Below are positions 46,790-58,984 of a stretch of 64,000 nucleotides of DNA, one piece after another; positions within the stretch are counted from its first letter, which is position 1, and each line of letters opens with the position of its first letter. The stretch is from positions 127,934,522 through 127,998,521 of the forward strand of contig NC_089490.1 of the NCBI RefSeq assembly GCF_036850765.1, given 5' to 3'. The notes beneath the pieces are model-generated. The model was not told the DNA's origin. It saw only the letters and a program-made list of their open reading frames with translations, and did no database searches. The stretch is from Saccopteryx bilineata. Its lineage: Eukaryota > Chordata > Mammalia > Chiroptera > Emballonuridae. A program made the translations under genes and the position numbers.

Positions 46790-48430
46790 ATGGATTTTGT
46801 GTTAGAAGAGAAGAGGGGGCTCTGTGCAGTCCTCCTCTCCTCTCCCCTTCCCCCAGGAATGCAGCCTGTCCATGCTCCTGGGCCCAGGGCCTGATGCTAA
46901 GCAGGCTACCTGGAATTCTCAAGGAGGGTACCCAAGGGGAGGGGGCTGGACCTGAGGGCCTAGAGGGGGCCATTGCGAGTATCCAGAACGTAAACAGGAA
47001 ACACACACCCCATACACACATATATACACAGTATAGTTGGAAGGTTATTAAGAGAGTTTAATGGGTGGCATGACTCAAAGGCTGGAGTGAGCCCCTCAAA
47101 TAAGGACTGGAAGTATTTTTAGGTCCTCCATGTTGTATCAAAACATTTTATGACTAACCTCAGTCCTTGGGCTAAGAGGTGTTTGAGTTAAAGGGAAGAG
47201 AAAGCACCAAGAAATTGCTAGGAGAGACCTGTTTTCCTCCCCAGTTTTTATAGTGAATTCCCAGGAGCAAACTACCTGCTCACAGGGCTCTTTTCCTGCC
47301 CTTTGGACTATTCCCTGCTCTGGAGCCTGAGGTCCTGCAGGAAATGAACCCTGTGAGGCATCAGGGTGGGTAGGACGGCCAGGGCCATGGAGTACCCTAT
47401 AAATACTGCAGGGGAGAGATGAGCTGAGGGCACCAGTTTCTGTAAGCCAGAAGCAGCTCAGGGCTCCAAGAGGGGTGTGAAGTTCAAGAGAAACTGTATG
47501 AGGGAACACTGGAAAGGACTTCTTATTCTGTTATTCTGAGAGTATCAACTCTTGGTCCAGCAGGAAGCCTAGAATTTTTGCCAGAGAACCCCATACTCCC
47601 CCAGGGCTTAGCTGCTATCCTAGCAGGAAATGGGGGGCCCACCAGAAGCACCCCTTCTCTAGGAATCAGACAGGCCCCAGACCTGGGTACAGGGCAGTAT
47701 GTGTCTGGCAGCGATTAGCAGGGGAGCTGGGGCTGGGAGGCCTTGGGCTTCAAAGGGTCAGGAGTGACCTGAGCCAAGTGTCCAGATTCCAAAGCCAGCC
47801 ATCACAGGCAGTCCAGGACTCCAGCTCACCCACGTGTGGTTCCCATTAGGGCTGGCTGGGGTCTTCCTGAAGGCCGAGCGGATTCCTGAGCCCCTCCTCC
47901 AGTGGCCCTCCCTCTTCCGGGCTGTTTGAAATGTCTTACTCAGTTTCTAGGGGTGGCCTGCCAGAATGCAACCTTAGGGATTTACAGGGGCATCCCACTC
48001 CACAGGGCCTCCCCCCACTCAATGATGTGTTTGCATTCCCTTAAAGGGGGCAAAAAGATAGGGGACAAACTTCCAACCCCGCAGGGAAGGCTCATCCCTG
48101 AAGACCCCTACACTCGGGCCTGGGAGCTTTCCCTCCTCTCTGGGTCAGCTGCCTACCTCGGTTCAGGCCTCAGTCCCCTTAGCCTGAATGCTGGCAGCTG
48201 TCCCCATGGAGGCCATTCCTCCATACTGTCCCTAAGTGGATAGCCTAAAACCCAGGCCTATTTTTCAGATTATTTCCCTCCTTGCAAAATTTTCAATAGC
48301 TTTTAAGTAATTGGGCAGCACTTGCTGTGTGTGTCCCCAGAGATGTTTGTGCTGTGTGTGTGCTTTGGGCACACTCACCTTTACAGTTTTAAAAAATAGT
48401 TGTCAGCATTTAAAAACCAGGAGGTAACCC
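46790..48430. other. Intergenic unique sequence
   Basis: No gene or young repeat recognised. Confidence 0.4.
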
Positions 48431-48434
48431 ATAA

Positions 48435-48585
48435 AAACCTACATTTCTAATTTTCCTTGAAAATATCTGACAACAGTAAGCTCACATGCCTGCATGGCAG
48501 CGGCTGGCTGGAGCGAAGTAATTATTCGGCCTCCAGAAGGGATTTGTGGGGCTTACATGTGCGCTGCAGTCCCCACCAACTCCTA
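48435..48585. promoter_or_regulatory. Candidate conserved non-coding element
   Basis: Unique text with 'gcctgcatggcagcggctgg', 'gcgaagtaattattcggcct' (homeodomain-like TAATTA) and 'aaaatatctgacaac'. No repeat signature. Inference only. Confidence 0.2.
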
Positions 48586-49014
48586 CTATCTCCCAGGTAT
48601 GAGGCACAGATAAGCAAACGGCCTTCTCAGCACTGGTCTGGCACTGACCCCTTATCTTACTTCCAGTCAGCTTCACTCCTTCCATCTGTGTGTGTTCCTG
48701 TCTGTTCCTGCCTCTCTGTCCTCACTTGCTACAACAAACCCTTGCTCTGCCATATGCGTCACTTCAGACACCCACTTTCTTACCCCAGACAACTTCTCCT
48801 CTCCAACACTCTTGCTCCAGGCGCAGGAAACTTCTCACTCTCCCCCAGACATGTCTTACTTTCAAGTTCCCAAGTCCTCTCCACACTTCTTCTTCCCAGA
48901 TCACCACATCTTCTCTGGTGCCTCTGGTGAGCTTCTATTTCTCTTTCAAGACCCAGCTCAGAAACCATTGCCCTTTTTCCCCAGAAAGTGTCCCCTCAGG
49001 TGTCCAATGGTCCC

Positions 49015-49447
49015 TGTTGTGGACCGTAAATGGTAAAAAGCCATTGTAGATAGATTTGAGGCTTAGCAAAAGGCTAAATTCTCCCCCCTTCACCTCCATA
49101 TTGGCTATGATGCTGAGTATTTGTATCCACTTCACTTGCTTCCTTGAGTTGCTGGAAACAATTTACATGCCCTTCCTCTGACTCTTTGTTTGTTTCAGAT
49201 GTTGGTAGATTTCACTAATGCATCCTGTTTATTCCTTGGGAGGGGTTCCTGTTTTAGCCTTGGATGTGTAACTTTGTATCAAGGACTTCCTTGATTTGCA
49301 TATGGCTATATAATAAAGCAAACTGGGGCTATGGGGCACCGGGATATTGCCATTGACATTTGAAGAGGTCTCCCGGTCCCATTTTTTCTTGATGAGTATG
49401 TTTCCTTAATTCCACAACGTTATTAGGAGCCCTGCTGGTCCGCGGCA
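49015..49447 (+). mobile_element. Solo LTR of an endogenous retrovirus, 6-bp TSD
   Basis: It starts TGTTGTGGACC and ends GGTCCGCGGCA, so the termini are TG...CA with an imperfect 11-bp inverted repeat. GGTCCC is duplicated at 49009-49014 and 49448-49453. A TATA-like 'gctatataataaag' and an AATAAA at 49312-49317 lie about 130 bp from the right end, as in an LTR with R and U5 following. No internal retroviral sequence is present, so it is a recombined solo LTR. A 6-bp duplication suits a class II (beta-like) element. Confidence 0.85.
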
Positions 49448-50078
49448 GGTCCCTATGATTCTGATGGTCTCACACTGTGTGTCCCCTCCTTGCAGTGAGA
49501 GTCCTCTACAGCTGGCTGACAGCAGGCCTGCTTGGCCTCCCTAGGGTTCATCTGTGTTGAGGAATCCAGCTACCAGTTGGGGTGGATGGTTGGATGAGGG
49601 AATTGTAATTCAGCCAACCCTGGAGCTGGCCTCTGTGGCAAACACAGGTTTGCTGAAGTTGGCAGTTTGCAGGAGGGGGAGGCAGCAGGCGTTGTGTGTC
49701 ACAGGAGAGGTCCCGGGACCTAGGTAGGAAGGACATCTCCGTCACCAACAGACCTTGGCCTGAGGAGCTGGTGGGTCCAGGGCTTGGTTTAACTGGGAAC
49801 CTAATCTTCTTAGGATCAGCTGTGCTTCTGTACCAGGGGCATTGATCAGAACTCTGGCAGTGGGTGTGAAGATGTGTAAGTGTCTGGGGGAGTAGCTCCC
49901 TACCCAAGGCAGTGGGGTACTCTCTTATGCCCTATAAACTCTCCCAATGCCCCAGTGCTTTCTCCCTCACCTCCTAAAGCTGATGTTGCAGAGACCCTGG
50001 CCTAGGAGACAGCCTTGAAACCAGCAATGTTGCTCCCTTGCCTCCTGTCCCTAGGTCACTCTCCCTCTTTCTCAGTAG

Positions 50079-50933
50079 TAAGGTGACCAACTGTTGTACA
50101 ATGAAAAGGACAAAAATAAATTGAAGAAAACAATATTGTAAATAAAAGAAAATTTTTATTAATTGCAACAATAATACACTATAATATGATAAATGCATAA
50201 TAAAACATTTTTAATATTTTTTATAATTATGCTTACATGCCTATTAATTTTTAATAATTGTAAGAAAAATACTCATTTAGTAAAACTAAATATCAATCAA
50301 AACCACTAATTTGGAGTGATATTTGGGTGTATTTATCACTTTCTAATTAAAAAACATCTGTTTTATGCAACTATTTAATCAAAATGCATTATTAATAGAT
50401 ATGGTTTGAGGTTAGATTTCCACTTTAAAACTCAAATTTCGGGAAAATACTTGTAAATAAAATTGTATGTATTTGGAAATTATTAAATAAACAATGAATT
50501 AATAAAACGTGAATTGTGCTTACCTGTCTATGATTGAATATTCACTGAGAGAAATAATTGTGAGTCTACAATGTCATATGTGCCATCTCATGTTTCAGTA
50601 AGAAGTGCACAAAGCCATTTGCGCGCTCTGTATATCACGTGCTCTCTCAAGGTCTCCCCTGTGGAGCGCATGCCTCTCATAACCATGTCTCCCTGCACTG
50701 TACTGATGCACTGTACTGATGCACTGTACTGATCCTTGACGAATCGTCATGTCAAATACAAATACGCCCCATCACACTCAATGGATCTACTCTGCATGGA
50801 TAGAATATGGACATTTACAGATTGTTTCTTCCAATATCGAAAAAGAGGACATGTAGGAGGACACTTTTTGAGGGAGAATGGAACTTACAAAAGAAGGACT
50901 GTCCTCCCTAAAGGAGGACGATTGGTGACCTTA
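50079..50933. mobile_element. AT-rich DNA transposon with 12-bp TIRs (hAT-like)
   Basis: Ends are TAAGGTGACCAA and TTGGTGACCTTA, a perfect 12-bp inverted repeat. TCAGTAG flanks it at 50072-50078 and 50934-50940. It is 855 bp, strongly AT-rich in its left two thirds, and has no transposase frame. Inside are a 13-bp unit CACTGTACTGATG repeated three times (50696-50733) and a hairpin GTCCTCCCTAAAGGAGGAC at 50901-50919. The end motif 'GGTGACC' is common in hAT/Charlie-like elements, but a 7-bp duplication is one base short of the usual 8. Confidence 0.85.
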
Positions 50934-51149
50934 TCAGTAGAGTCCTTGCTTCCTCTTGGTTCCCAGCAGTCACTGCACCTTCTTCAGGGCCCAATCAACC
51001 CCTATCAGCACTCCCCTGTCCCACGAGCTCCCGAAGGCTAGAGACGGGCCTGGTATCGCCAGGATGAGCAACTCGCCCTCCGTGAAACCACTCAAGAAGT
51101 AGCCTCTATGGTGTCCTGATATTACAGACCAGTACACAACCCTGAGCGC

Positions 51150-51840
51150 TTAAAGCAGCTGGGTGGGAATTTCAGCCGGCTATGCCTGAGAGCCATATTG
51201 CGTCTCTGGCCGCAGCGCCTCCTCCACACGGGTTCCAGGCTATGGCCTTGGGCTTCCCCCTCCGCTCCCACACACACCAGTCACATCCTCCTGTTCAGAG
51301 ATCGATGCATCAGTATCCCAAAGCAAGCGTCAACCACCGACCAGCGTCAGCATGTGTGAGTTCAGGAGGGACGGACCCAGGATCTTTCATAAGTCCACTC
51401 TTCCAGGAGCAGAATCTGAACATTGAGATTCTTTTAACACTGTGCGACTCCAACTGGGGATCACCTCCGCCCCGCCACAGAAAGGGAGGGGTGACGTTCT
51501 CAGGGCTCCCCAACACTCGTCCCAAGGCGAGCTTGCGGGTGACCCCCAGCTAGCATACCCGGGTGCTGGTGGTGCGCATAAGAGGGGTCGTTAGCGCGTC
51601 TCAGCCCCTCCCCCAGGCTGAGGTGGAGGGGACGAGGAGGAGGAGGAGGGAGCAGTTGGCAGCAATTACCACTCAGACTCTCGTCCCCAGAGGTAGCCGG
51701 AAGCGGGAAGATCAGCTCTTAGGCTTTGGAGGGCCTGAGGGCGGTGGTCTTTGCAGCCCCGCAATTCAGCAGGGGAGGGGGCGCAAGCCTAGGAAAGGAC
51801 TTCCGTCCTCCAAGAATGGGGCTGAGAGATTCCCTTAGGA
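51150..51840. promoter_or_regulatory. GC-rich, moderately CpG-rich block
   Basis: CpG density is higher than in the surroundings; it contains 'ggtgacgttct' (CRE half), a GAGGAG tract at about 51630 and 'gtagccggaagcggg' (ETS-like GGAAG). It sits between two DNA transposons. It could be a weak promoter or enhancer; no exon or gene was identified. Confidence 0.3.
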
Positions 51841-51854
51841 AAAGCCACACACCC

Positions 51855-52357
51855 AGTGGTGGGATTCAACTGGTTCCCACGGGTTTGGCATAACCGACAC
51901 CTAATTTTTTAAGTTCAGCAAACTGGTTGTTAAAATGGCACTTGTAATCAGGGTTCTCTCTAAGGTGGGTGCCTGGGCAGCTGCCCAATGCAGAAATCAC
52001 AAATCTACATTCCTTCCTCTTTTTTAATGTTCACCTGCACAACAGTGTATTCTAAGTGCTGATAGTAATGTTCATTCCATCTGTAGGTGAAGAAAATTGC
52101 AATGAGGATGCCAATCAAGAAGCAATATGGAAATATCTTAAACAGCAGTTTTATTGTTTTTTGTCAGGTATTATTTAATATTTTTCATTAATATTTTAAA
52201 ATTCTTAAAATCTAGTTTTGTGTACCTCTTTTATTGTTCTTATTTCAGGATTACGTGCATGATATAATAAACTACCTTTGGGTATATCTTTTTTATATAC
52301 TTAAAATAGTCATTAGTGCAGAGAACTGGTTGTTAAATAATTTGAATCCCACCACAG
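51855..52357. mobile_element. Non-autonomous hAT-like transposon
   Basis: Ends are CAGTGGTGGGATTCAA and TTGAATCCCACCACAG, a 16-bp inverted repeat with one mismatch; a second inverted motif 'aactggtt' lies near both ends. Flanks CACACACC and CACCCCTC match at 5 of 8 positions, so the duplication is degraded. It is 503 bp with no transposase frame. Confidence 0.82.
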
Positions 52358-52984
52358 CACCCCTCACCCCACCCTGGCCACCCCCTTCCCTGCCTCTGCT
52401 CCCCTAGTTGTGTCAGGACCATGAACCAACAAGCTCCTTCATTGCTGTAGGTCTCCAATCCCGAGGATTTTCTGGTTGGGCCAGTGGTCCAGGCTGGAGA
52501 GAAGCTGTATGGTTTTACAGGTTTTATCTAAACAAGAGTTAAGAGGAGGGGATGAATGGCGTCTGAAATCTAAGCCTTGGGCCTTGCAGGTGCTGACTCG
52601 TTCTGGAGGAAGGCAGGGCACCTTTCTCACAAAGGGCTCAAATGAGCTAGCCTGGACTGCTCCTGCTTTAGCGCTGCTGACTACAGAGAGGGGCTGAGCA
52701 AATGGCTGGAGCTGGCCTCTGTGGGTTAGGGGCAAGGCCAAAGAGGCAGGAGGACTCTTGTGGCCCAGGACAGAGACAACTGGACCAACTGGGCTTCCCT
52801 GGCTTTTCCTCTCTTCCTAAATTCCTCTCCCATCCTCCTCCCTGTTGTCCAATCCATTAGTAAATTTTGTCCCTTCTGTCTCTAAGACATATCCTGAATT
52901 AGCTCCGATCCCCCTCCCCCATTCAATGCCCAATCCCCCATTGGTGGTACAGTGTACAGCCGCAAGGCTCCTATCTGCTCTTCT

Positions 52985-53570
52985 GGCTCCCCAACAGTGA
53001 ATTCACACAGCTGCCAGGGCGACCTTTAAAAATACAAATAAGAACAAAACAAAACAAAACAAAACAATTCAGGGCCTGTCACTCCCTGCTTAACAACCTC
53101 CTATGGCTTCTCTTGGAAGAAAGCCCCACTTCTTACCTTGGCCCCTGCCTAATCCAACCTCTCCTCCATCATTCTCCCCTCTGCCCAGATGCTGCTCACA
53201 CTGGCTGCCTTTCTGTTTCTTGGACTTGACAAGCTTTTCCCCACCTCTGGCCGTGGCCTTGCTGGTCCCTTTGCGTGGAATATTCTGCCCAGATTCTTCA
53301 AAGAGATGTCACCTCCCCATTAACCCTGACCACAATACTAAAGCAGTCCCACACCTATCTGCAGGATCTATTGTGTCACTTATCCTTATCTCTTTCTTCT
53401 ATAACCACTTTCTGTAATTATCTTCTTTATTCATTTGGTTTGTGATCTGTTTCACTTACCAGAATGCCAGCTACATGAGTGCGATCCCTGGTCTAGCTTG
53501 TTCTCTGCTAGCACAATGTCTGGCACAAACCTAGGCGGTGCTCAACATACTCCATACATTTAAGGAATGC
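52985..53570 (+). repeat. L2 LINE 3' region, long copy
   Basis: The full L2 order is visible: 'ctgccagggcgacctttaaa', 'gtcactccctgcttaacaac', 'tcctatggcttctcttgg', 'gcgtggaatattctgcccag', 'gtctggcacaaacctaggcg'. An (AAAAC)n insert lies at 53041-53068. Confidence 0.85.
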
Positions 53571-53689
53571 AGGAGGCTCTTGGGGAACTAACTGAACACT
53601 CGTCTATCTGGTCTCCCTAGGGGTTACTCCCCGGGAAGGGCTGGTGGAATACCCCTGCATTCACCTGTGTTCACCCAAATGCCTAGGCT

Positions 53690-53850
53690 TAGTAGCCAAT
53701 GCTTATTGAGAATTTACAATGTGACAGGCATTATTCTAAGTGCTGTACATGGCTAAACTAATTTTAATTTGCACAATAAAGTAGATACTAATACTCTCAA
53801 TTTACAAGCAGAGACTTACCAGAACACACACAAGAATGTATAATCATTCA
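53690..53850 (-). repeat. MIR fragment
   Basis: 'tgacaggcattattctaagt' and 'gctgtacatggctaaactaa' are reverse MIR. Confidence 0.65.
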
Positions 53851-54144
53851 GCAAACACACAGGTGCATCGTAAGAATTGATTCATTAATTATTATTGTAC
53901 AACAGATAGATGGTTGAAGTGAGTGAGTATATGGTTAAGCCGGGGGCATTTAGTAACTATTGCAGGAAGATGGAACAGAACAGAATAATAGGAAAGGTCC
54001 ATGGAGCATGTGTGTGTGTGTGTGTAGGGGGCATGGGGCTAGTTTGAGCAAGGGTGAGTAGAAGAGGAAATTTTGGTCACAGCTCGTGCTCTGGGTCCCT
54101 ATGGCACTTATGATGCAGATGTGGTTGGAGGCAAGGGCTGGGTC

Positions 54145-54300
54145 CTGGAGTCCTGCCACCCACCAGAGGGGCGACCATAGGCAACCAGTTACCCTCTCAG
54201 AGCCACATTAGCAAAATGCTGGGAAGGCTTACATAATACTAACTCCCAGAGCCACCACCAGGATTAAATTTTAAAATGCTCATGAAAGTGCTTCATCAGA
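54145..54300 (+). repeat. MIR-like fragment
   Basis: 'ataggcaaccagttaccctc' and 'tcagagccacattagcaaaa' fit forward MIR; diverged. Confidence 0.45.
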
Positions 54301-54511
54301 TGCAGAGGGCTTGCTGGTGAAAGGGACCAGCAAAGGGAGGCAGGCTGCCAACCTAGACAGATGAGGTTAGAGCTGGGCTTTGGCTCCTCCTGAGTTACAG
54401 CCCACTGCTATATGCCCTTCCAGGGTGGGCCAGGACTTACCACTTGTTGCCTCCTCTGTACTTGGCCTGGCACAGAATTAGTACTCTATGAGTTGAGAAA
54501 CTATGTATGGT

Positions 54512-54658
54512 TTTTTTTAATTATTTATTGATTTTTTTAGAGACAGAGACGGACAGACAGAAATATCAATTTGCTCCTTTATGTGCCCTGACTGGGGATC
54601 CAACCCACAACCTTTGCGTATGGGAATGCTGTAACCAACTGAGCTATATAGCCAGGGC
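54512..54658 (-). mobile_element. SINE-D (VES-like), reverse
   Basis: 'ttatttattgatttttttag', then 'tgccctgactggggatccaa' and 'ccaactgagctatatagcca' with reversed A box. The flanks 'gagaaactatgtatg' and 'gagactacctatg' form an imperfect duplication. Confidence 0.85.
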
Positions 54659-54755
54659 GAGACTACCTATGTTTGTTGAGTGAGTGTCTGAGTGAAGGAA
54701 TGATCAGGAGATGAGTAAGAAAAGGAGAATAAATATATGAGTGAAAGATGGTATG

Positions 54756-55057
54756 GCCTGACCAGGCAGTGGCACAGTGGATAGAGCATTGGATTGGGAT
54801 GTGGAGGACCCAGATTTGAGACTCCGAGGTCGCCAGCTTGAGTGCGGGCTCATCTGGTTTGAGCAAAGCTCACCAGCTTGGACCCAAGGTCACTGGCTTG
54901 ATCAAGGGGTCACTCAGTCTGTTGTAGCCTCCAGTCAAGGCACATAGGAGAAAGCAATCAATGAACAATAAGATGCCACAACGAAGAATTGATGCTTCTC
55001 ATCTCTCTCTACCTTCCTGTCTGTCTGTCCCTCTCTGTCCCTGTCACACATACACAA
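54756..55057 (+). mobile_element. SINE-B, shortest copy (about four internal units), perfect TSD
   Basis: 'gcctgaccaggcagtggcac' head, four internal units, tail '...cacacatacac'. AAAGATGGTATG is identical at 54744-54755 and 55058-55069. Confidence 0.92.
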
Positions 55058-55488
55058 AAAGATGGTATGAATAAAGCAGGGATTAGAGACCCCCTCTGCA
55101 CCTGTGCCTTAGTTTCTTCATCTGTAAAAGATAGTGGTAAGAGTTGGCCCACTTTTCTCTCTGGGCTTCAGTGTGGATGGGCTCCAGTTGGATTAGATGA
55201 GATGGGGCAGGTCCTATATAGAGGCCACCCCTTGCTCTCCTTAAAGGCTGAAGTGACTGATGCTCCCCTCCCCCACATTCCTATCCCCTATAATTTATAG
55301 ATTCCTCCTTGTCCTGCACAAAGGCCTTCTAGGGAAGGAGGTGGGGTGGGTGAGAAGACTAAGAAATTAAAAAGTCAGAGGCTGAGTAACAGCCGGCCAC
55401 ACCCGTGGCCCCATAAATCTGCCTGGGCTCCCTGTAACATGGACTTCCTGTGCCTTCACACCCGGTGGGCTAGCAGGGCTCCTGCCAC

Positions 55489-55506
55489 GGGGATGAGCTC
55501 ATCCCC
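55489..55506. other. 18-bp perfect palindrome
   Basis: GGGGATGAGCTCATCCCC reads the same on both strands. It lies in unique sequence next to 'ccacacccgtggccccataa'. A protein-dimer site is one option; chance is another. Confidence 0.5.
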
Positions 55507-55964
55507 CAAGCAGCTCCTACAACAAGGGAGGTGTGTGTGGGCCTGAGAATGGGTGGGGGATGAATCCTGTTGCTTTCGCCCTTGCTGTTACAAAGGCCTT
55601 CCTCCCATCTCAGCTCTGCTCCCTCACATGCCCCCTCATTTTAGTCTGCTACTGTCGGTTCTCGGCTGAAAAACGAGCTTCCTGCCGGCATCCTGAGTGC
55701 CTTGGTGAGGAGGTCTAGACTCGGGGAAAACAGCCTCCTCCCCCACTCCAGCCTCTGGGGAGAGGGTGGAGGCCGAGAGTAGAACTGGCAGATGGCGCAG
55801 TGTTAACAGATGACATGAAAAACAAAATTACTTAGCTACTCTGCCCCTCCATCTTGCCCCATGGAAAGGGATGGCCTTCAAACTGAAAAGACAATGATGT
55901 CAGTTGGGAGGATTGGGGAACAAAGGGGGAGAGAAGCTACAGGACACAGGGGACCACACACCAG

Positions 55965-56200
55965 TACTCGACAGACCTGGCTTGGAGTCCCATCTCTGCC
56001 ACTCACTGGCTGGGTGATCTCAAGTAGGTTCATTAACCTCTCAGAGTCTCTTTTTCCCCATCTATAAAATGGGTCAATGAAAAATCCTGCTTTACCTTCT
56101 CACTGACTTTTATAATGATAACAGGGATTTTTGTGTGTTTGTAAAATGGGCTTTACAACTTGTGAAGGTATAAGAGGTCACTTATAAGCCATAAGTGCCA
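55965..56200 (+). repeat. MIR, near full length
   Basis: 'ggcttggagtcccatctctg', 'gggtgatctcaagtaggttc' and 'ccccatctataaaatgggtc' in forward order. Confidence 0.8.
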
Positions 56201-56204
56201 TCCC

Positions 56205-57590
56205 CTTAATTGTCTGTAAAATTATTTTTAAACCTTTTTTTTTTTTCTTATAACAAAGTAGAATAATGTAGAAAACATCACAGGGCATCACAAGTTTTGT
56301 AAAACTTCGCTTTTAATGAATGTATGCTCATGTGTCCTGGGTAGATGTATTTAGTATAAGTGATGGTCAGGAAACATTCTGAGTAGGAGACATTCTTGAG
56401 TGATATCTCCAAAAGGGAATGGTGGAAGGATGGAGCAGCTCAGTGTTAGGCTGGTGCAGACGGGTGGAAGGGCTTACTCAGAACCTACCTAACCGCCCTC
56501 CCAATGGGTATCAGGCTCTCTCTGCTTTGTAAGGTGCCTTGGCCTGAATCCTGAATGACACACCTACTACGTTATTTACACTGCTCCTTCAGCAGGGCCC
56601 TGAACTGAGCCAGAAAAAAAGGACTAGTCAGTGAGAACCTTGACCACCTGTGCCTGGACCCCTCCTCCCACAAATCAACTAAGTGCAAAAGGATCTGCAA
56701 ACAGGTATAATGTACTGGTGATCAGGACCTCCCATCTGAACTTCACCCATGACCCTCATCTCCACCCCCTCCCCAAGGGCCATAGTCTAGTAAGGGTAAG
56801 CTTGTCAGAGGGTCCTAAATCAATCTCAGACTTCCCTGGCTGGCATTGAGTTACAGAGCTGTGGGTTTTGTGATGTAAATAATGGCTGGGGAGGAGGGGA
56901 CACTACCCATGGTGGGTCACATGGGACCCCCAGAAGGGGTCAGAGCCAGGGTCAGAGGCCATCTTCTCCATCCTTCTGGGTCTCATCCCATGTCTGGTCC
57001 TGAAGCTGGAGTAAGCCAGTTCCCCACTGACTGTTGGCCCCAGCTGCACCTGCCACCAGGCCTATAAGGTAGAAAGGGAGCAAGGCAAAAAAAAGTTCCT
57101 GGAAGAAAGGGCAGGGGGATGAGATAACAGTACCTTTGGTTCCTTAAAGGAGTTAGGTCTGTGCTCCAAACCAAACTCAAAAGTTCGCCGGGCTCCTTCT
57201 CTGTGGATGTGCCACTGCACTCTCCCCAAACTCCTCTTCTGTTTAAATTCCACAAGTCAACACCTGCAAATCCCAGCCCAGAGGATTATGCGATGGCTGG
57301 AGATAAGGCGTGGCAGTTAGAGAGCAAAGGAGAGAATCAAGCAGTGCCCCAGATGATACGTGTTATCGAGAGGCTGCAGAGGGAGTTAGAGTGGCAGCAC
57401 GATGGAAGGATCCTGACAGTGAGATGGAAAAGGTCAAATGTTGAAAAGATAGAAAAAAAATGCAAAGACAGACAACAGATGGACAGCAGAGGGCAATGAA
57501 GACAGCAACGTTGAAAAGAAATTGGAATGGCAAGAAAGGAGCATTCTGAACTCCCCTGACATCCCAGCAGCTAAGAGGTCAAAAGGAGAA
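56205..57590. other. Intergenic unique sequence
   Basis: No repeat or gene recognised. A 112-codon open frame at 57161-57499 has no family resemblance and no coding signature I can defend. Confidence 0.4.
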
Positions 57591-57596
57591 AAACCT

Positions 57597-57827
57597 GGCT
57601 CTGGCCAGTGGTGCAGTGGATAGAGGGCCGTCCTGAAGCACTGGTCTAGCCGGCTTGATCCCTGCGCTGCCAGCTCAACCTCAAGGTCACCAGTTTGAGA
57701 CCTTCTCAGGGCACATATAAGAGGCAATCAGTGGGTACACAACTAGGTGAACAATGAGTTGATATTGATGTTTCTCTCTCTTTCTTTTTCTCTCCTTCTC
57801 TATCTCCTTTGTTCTCTCCCTTGCTCT

Positions 57828-57858
<31 letters not shown>
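57597..57858 (+). mobile_element. tRNA-derived SINE with 30-nt poly(A)
   Basis: 'ctggctctggccagtggtgc' head, 'gataccctt'-free diverged middle, 'tctcagggcacatataagag', a pyrimidine-rich segment and an uninterrupted A-run at about 57829-57858. It is close to SINE-B/D but lacks the 'ggcttgagc' units. Confidence 0.75.
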
Positions 57859-57863
<5 letters not shown>

Positions 57864-58984
57864 TAAGCTGTATAATTCCTTTACTGTTACTCCTTAAGGC
57901 ACCACACTAAGACTCCAGAAGACAGGGACCCAGGATGTCAGCCATTCGTTTACACATTAACCAGCAATCCACTCCTCTACCAGAGTCAGTTCTGTTAGCA
58001 GATACATACACAGGGAGAGTCAAGACTGGCCTGAGGAATTGGGCAGAGGGTAGGGAGGGACCAGCAGTGTCCTCCTGAGGACAGAGGCCTATATAGAAGC
58101 ACCTGGGAACTACATCTCTGCCTATGGAAGGTCCAAGAAACCTCCAAACCTGAATAACTAATCAGGTTGGCTAAAGCTAATCTACAGAAATAACCTTGCA
58201 CTTTGTGCGTTGGACCAAAGATGGGACTCCCTCTCCCCTCTTCTGCACTGGCCCTGCCAAGACCCTCCCCCTACATCTGACCCCAAAAACGCTCTGCTAT
58301 AAGCATCAACGCTGACAGGTGTAGATGCTCTCCCAATTCCTGTCCCAGGCTGCCACCTGCTGGCTAAGAGTGGCCTTCCAGAAACAGGACTCAGAGGCTA
58401 GAGCTTGTTTGTATTAAACCAGAGGTAGCATCTCTAGACTTGAGGGAAGAGAATTTGAAAAGCAAAACGTGATATCCCTGTTTACCTAGCTAGATGTCCC
58501 GGGGGCCTCTCAGCACCAGTGAAAATCTCCAGTGTCTTTACCGTCGTTCCTGAGTGGTGCTAGGGGCTCTCAGGCCACAAAAGAGACTGTCAGAGAACTC
58601 ACATTTCCTGAGTGGCTGAAACTGTGCTATATACAGTAGAGAGAAATGACCAAGGCAAGGGGAACAGCTAAGATTGAGATTAATGATAACTAGTGTGAAA
58701 AGCACAAAAGCCAAAATATGCACCTGACACAGGCAGGTTTCAATCAATAGTTATTGAGTGAATAAGTGAAGTACAGAAATAGCACTGAGGAGTGACGAAC
58801 TGAATACAGAAGTTGGGGAGAAAGAGAAAGAAATGGAAATGTTTCTGATTCTTTTCTTTTTTCCTTTTGTTATCAAGTGATAATATCTTGGTGGAGCATT
58901 CAAACCTTATACAAGTTTAAAAAGCAAAATGTGTATGTCCCCTTTCGCCTCACAGCTATTCACCTTCCTTAAGTTAACCACTGC

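Noticed and set aside
57161..57499. 112-codon open frame with a polar, coiled-coil-like C-terminal half
   Set aside because: No family resemblance, no splice or promoter context, and length within chance for this amount of DNA.
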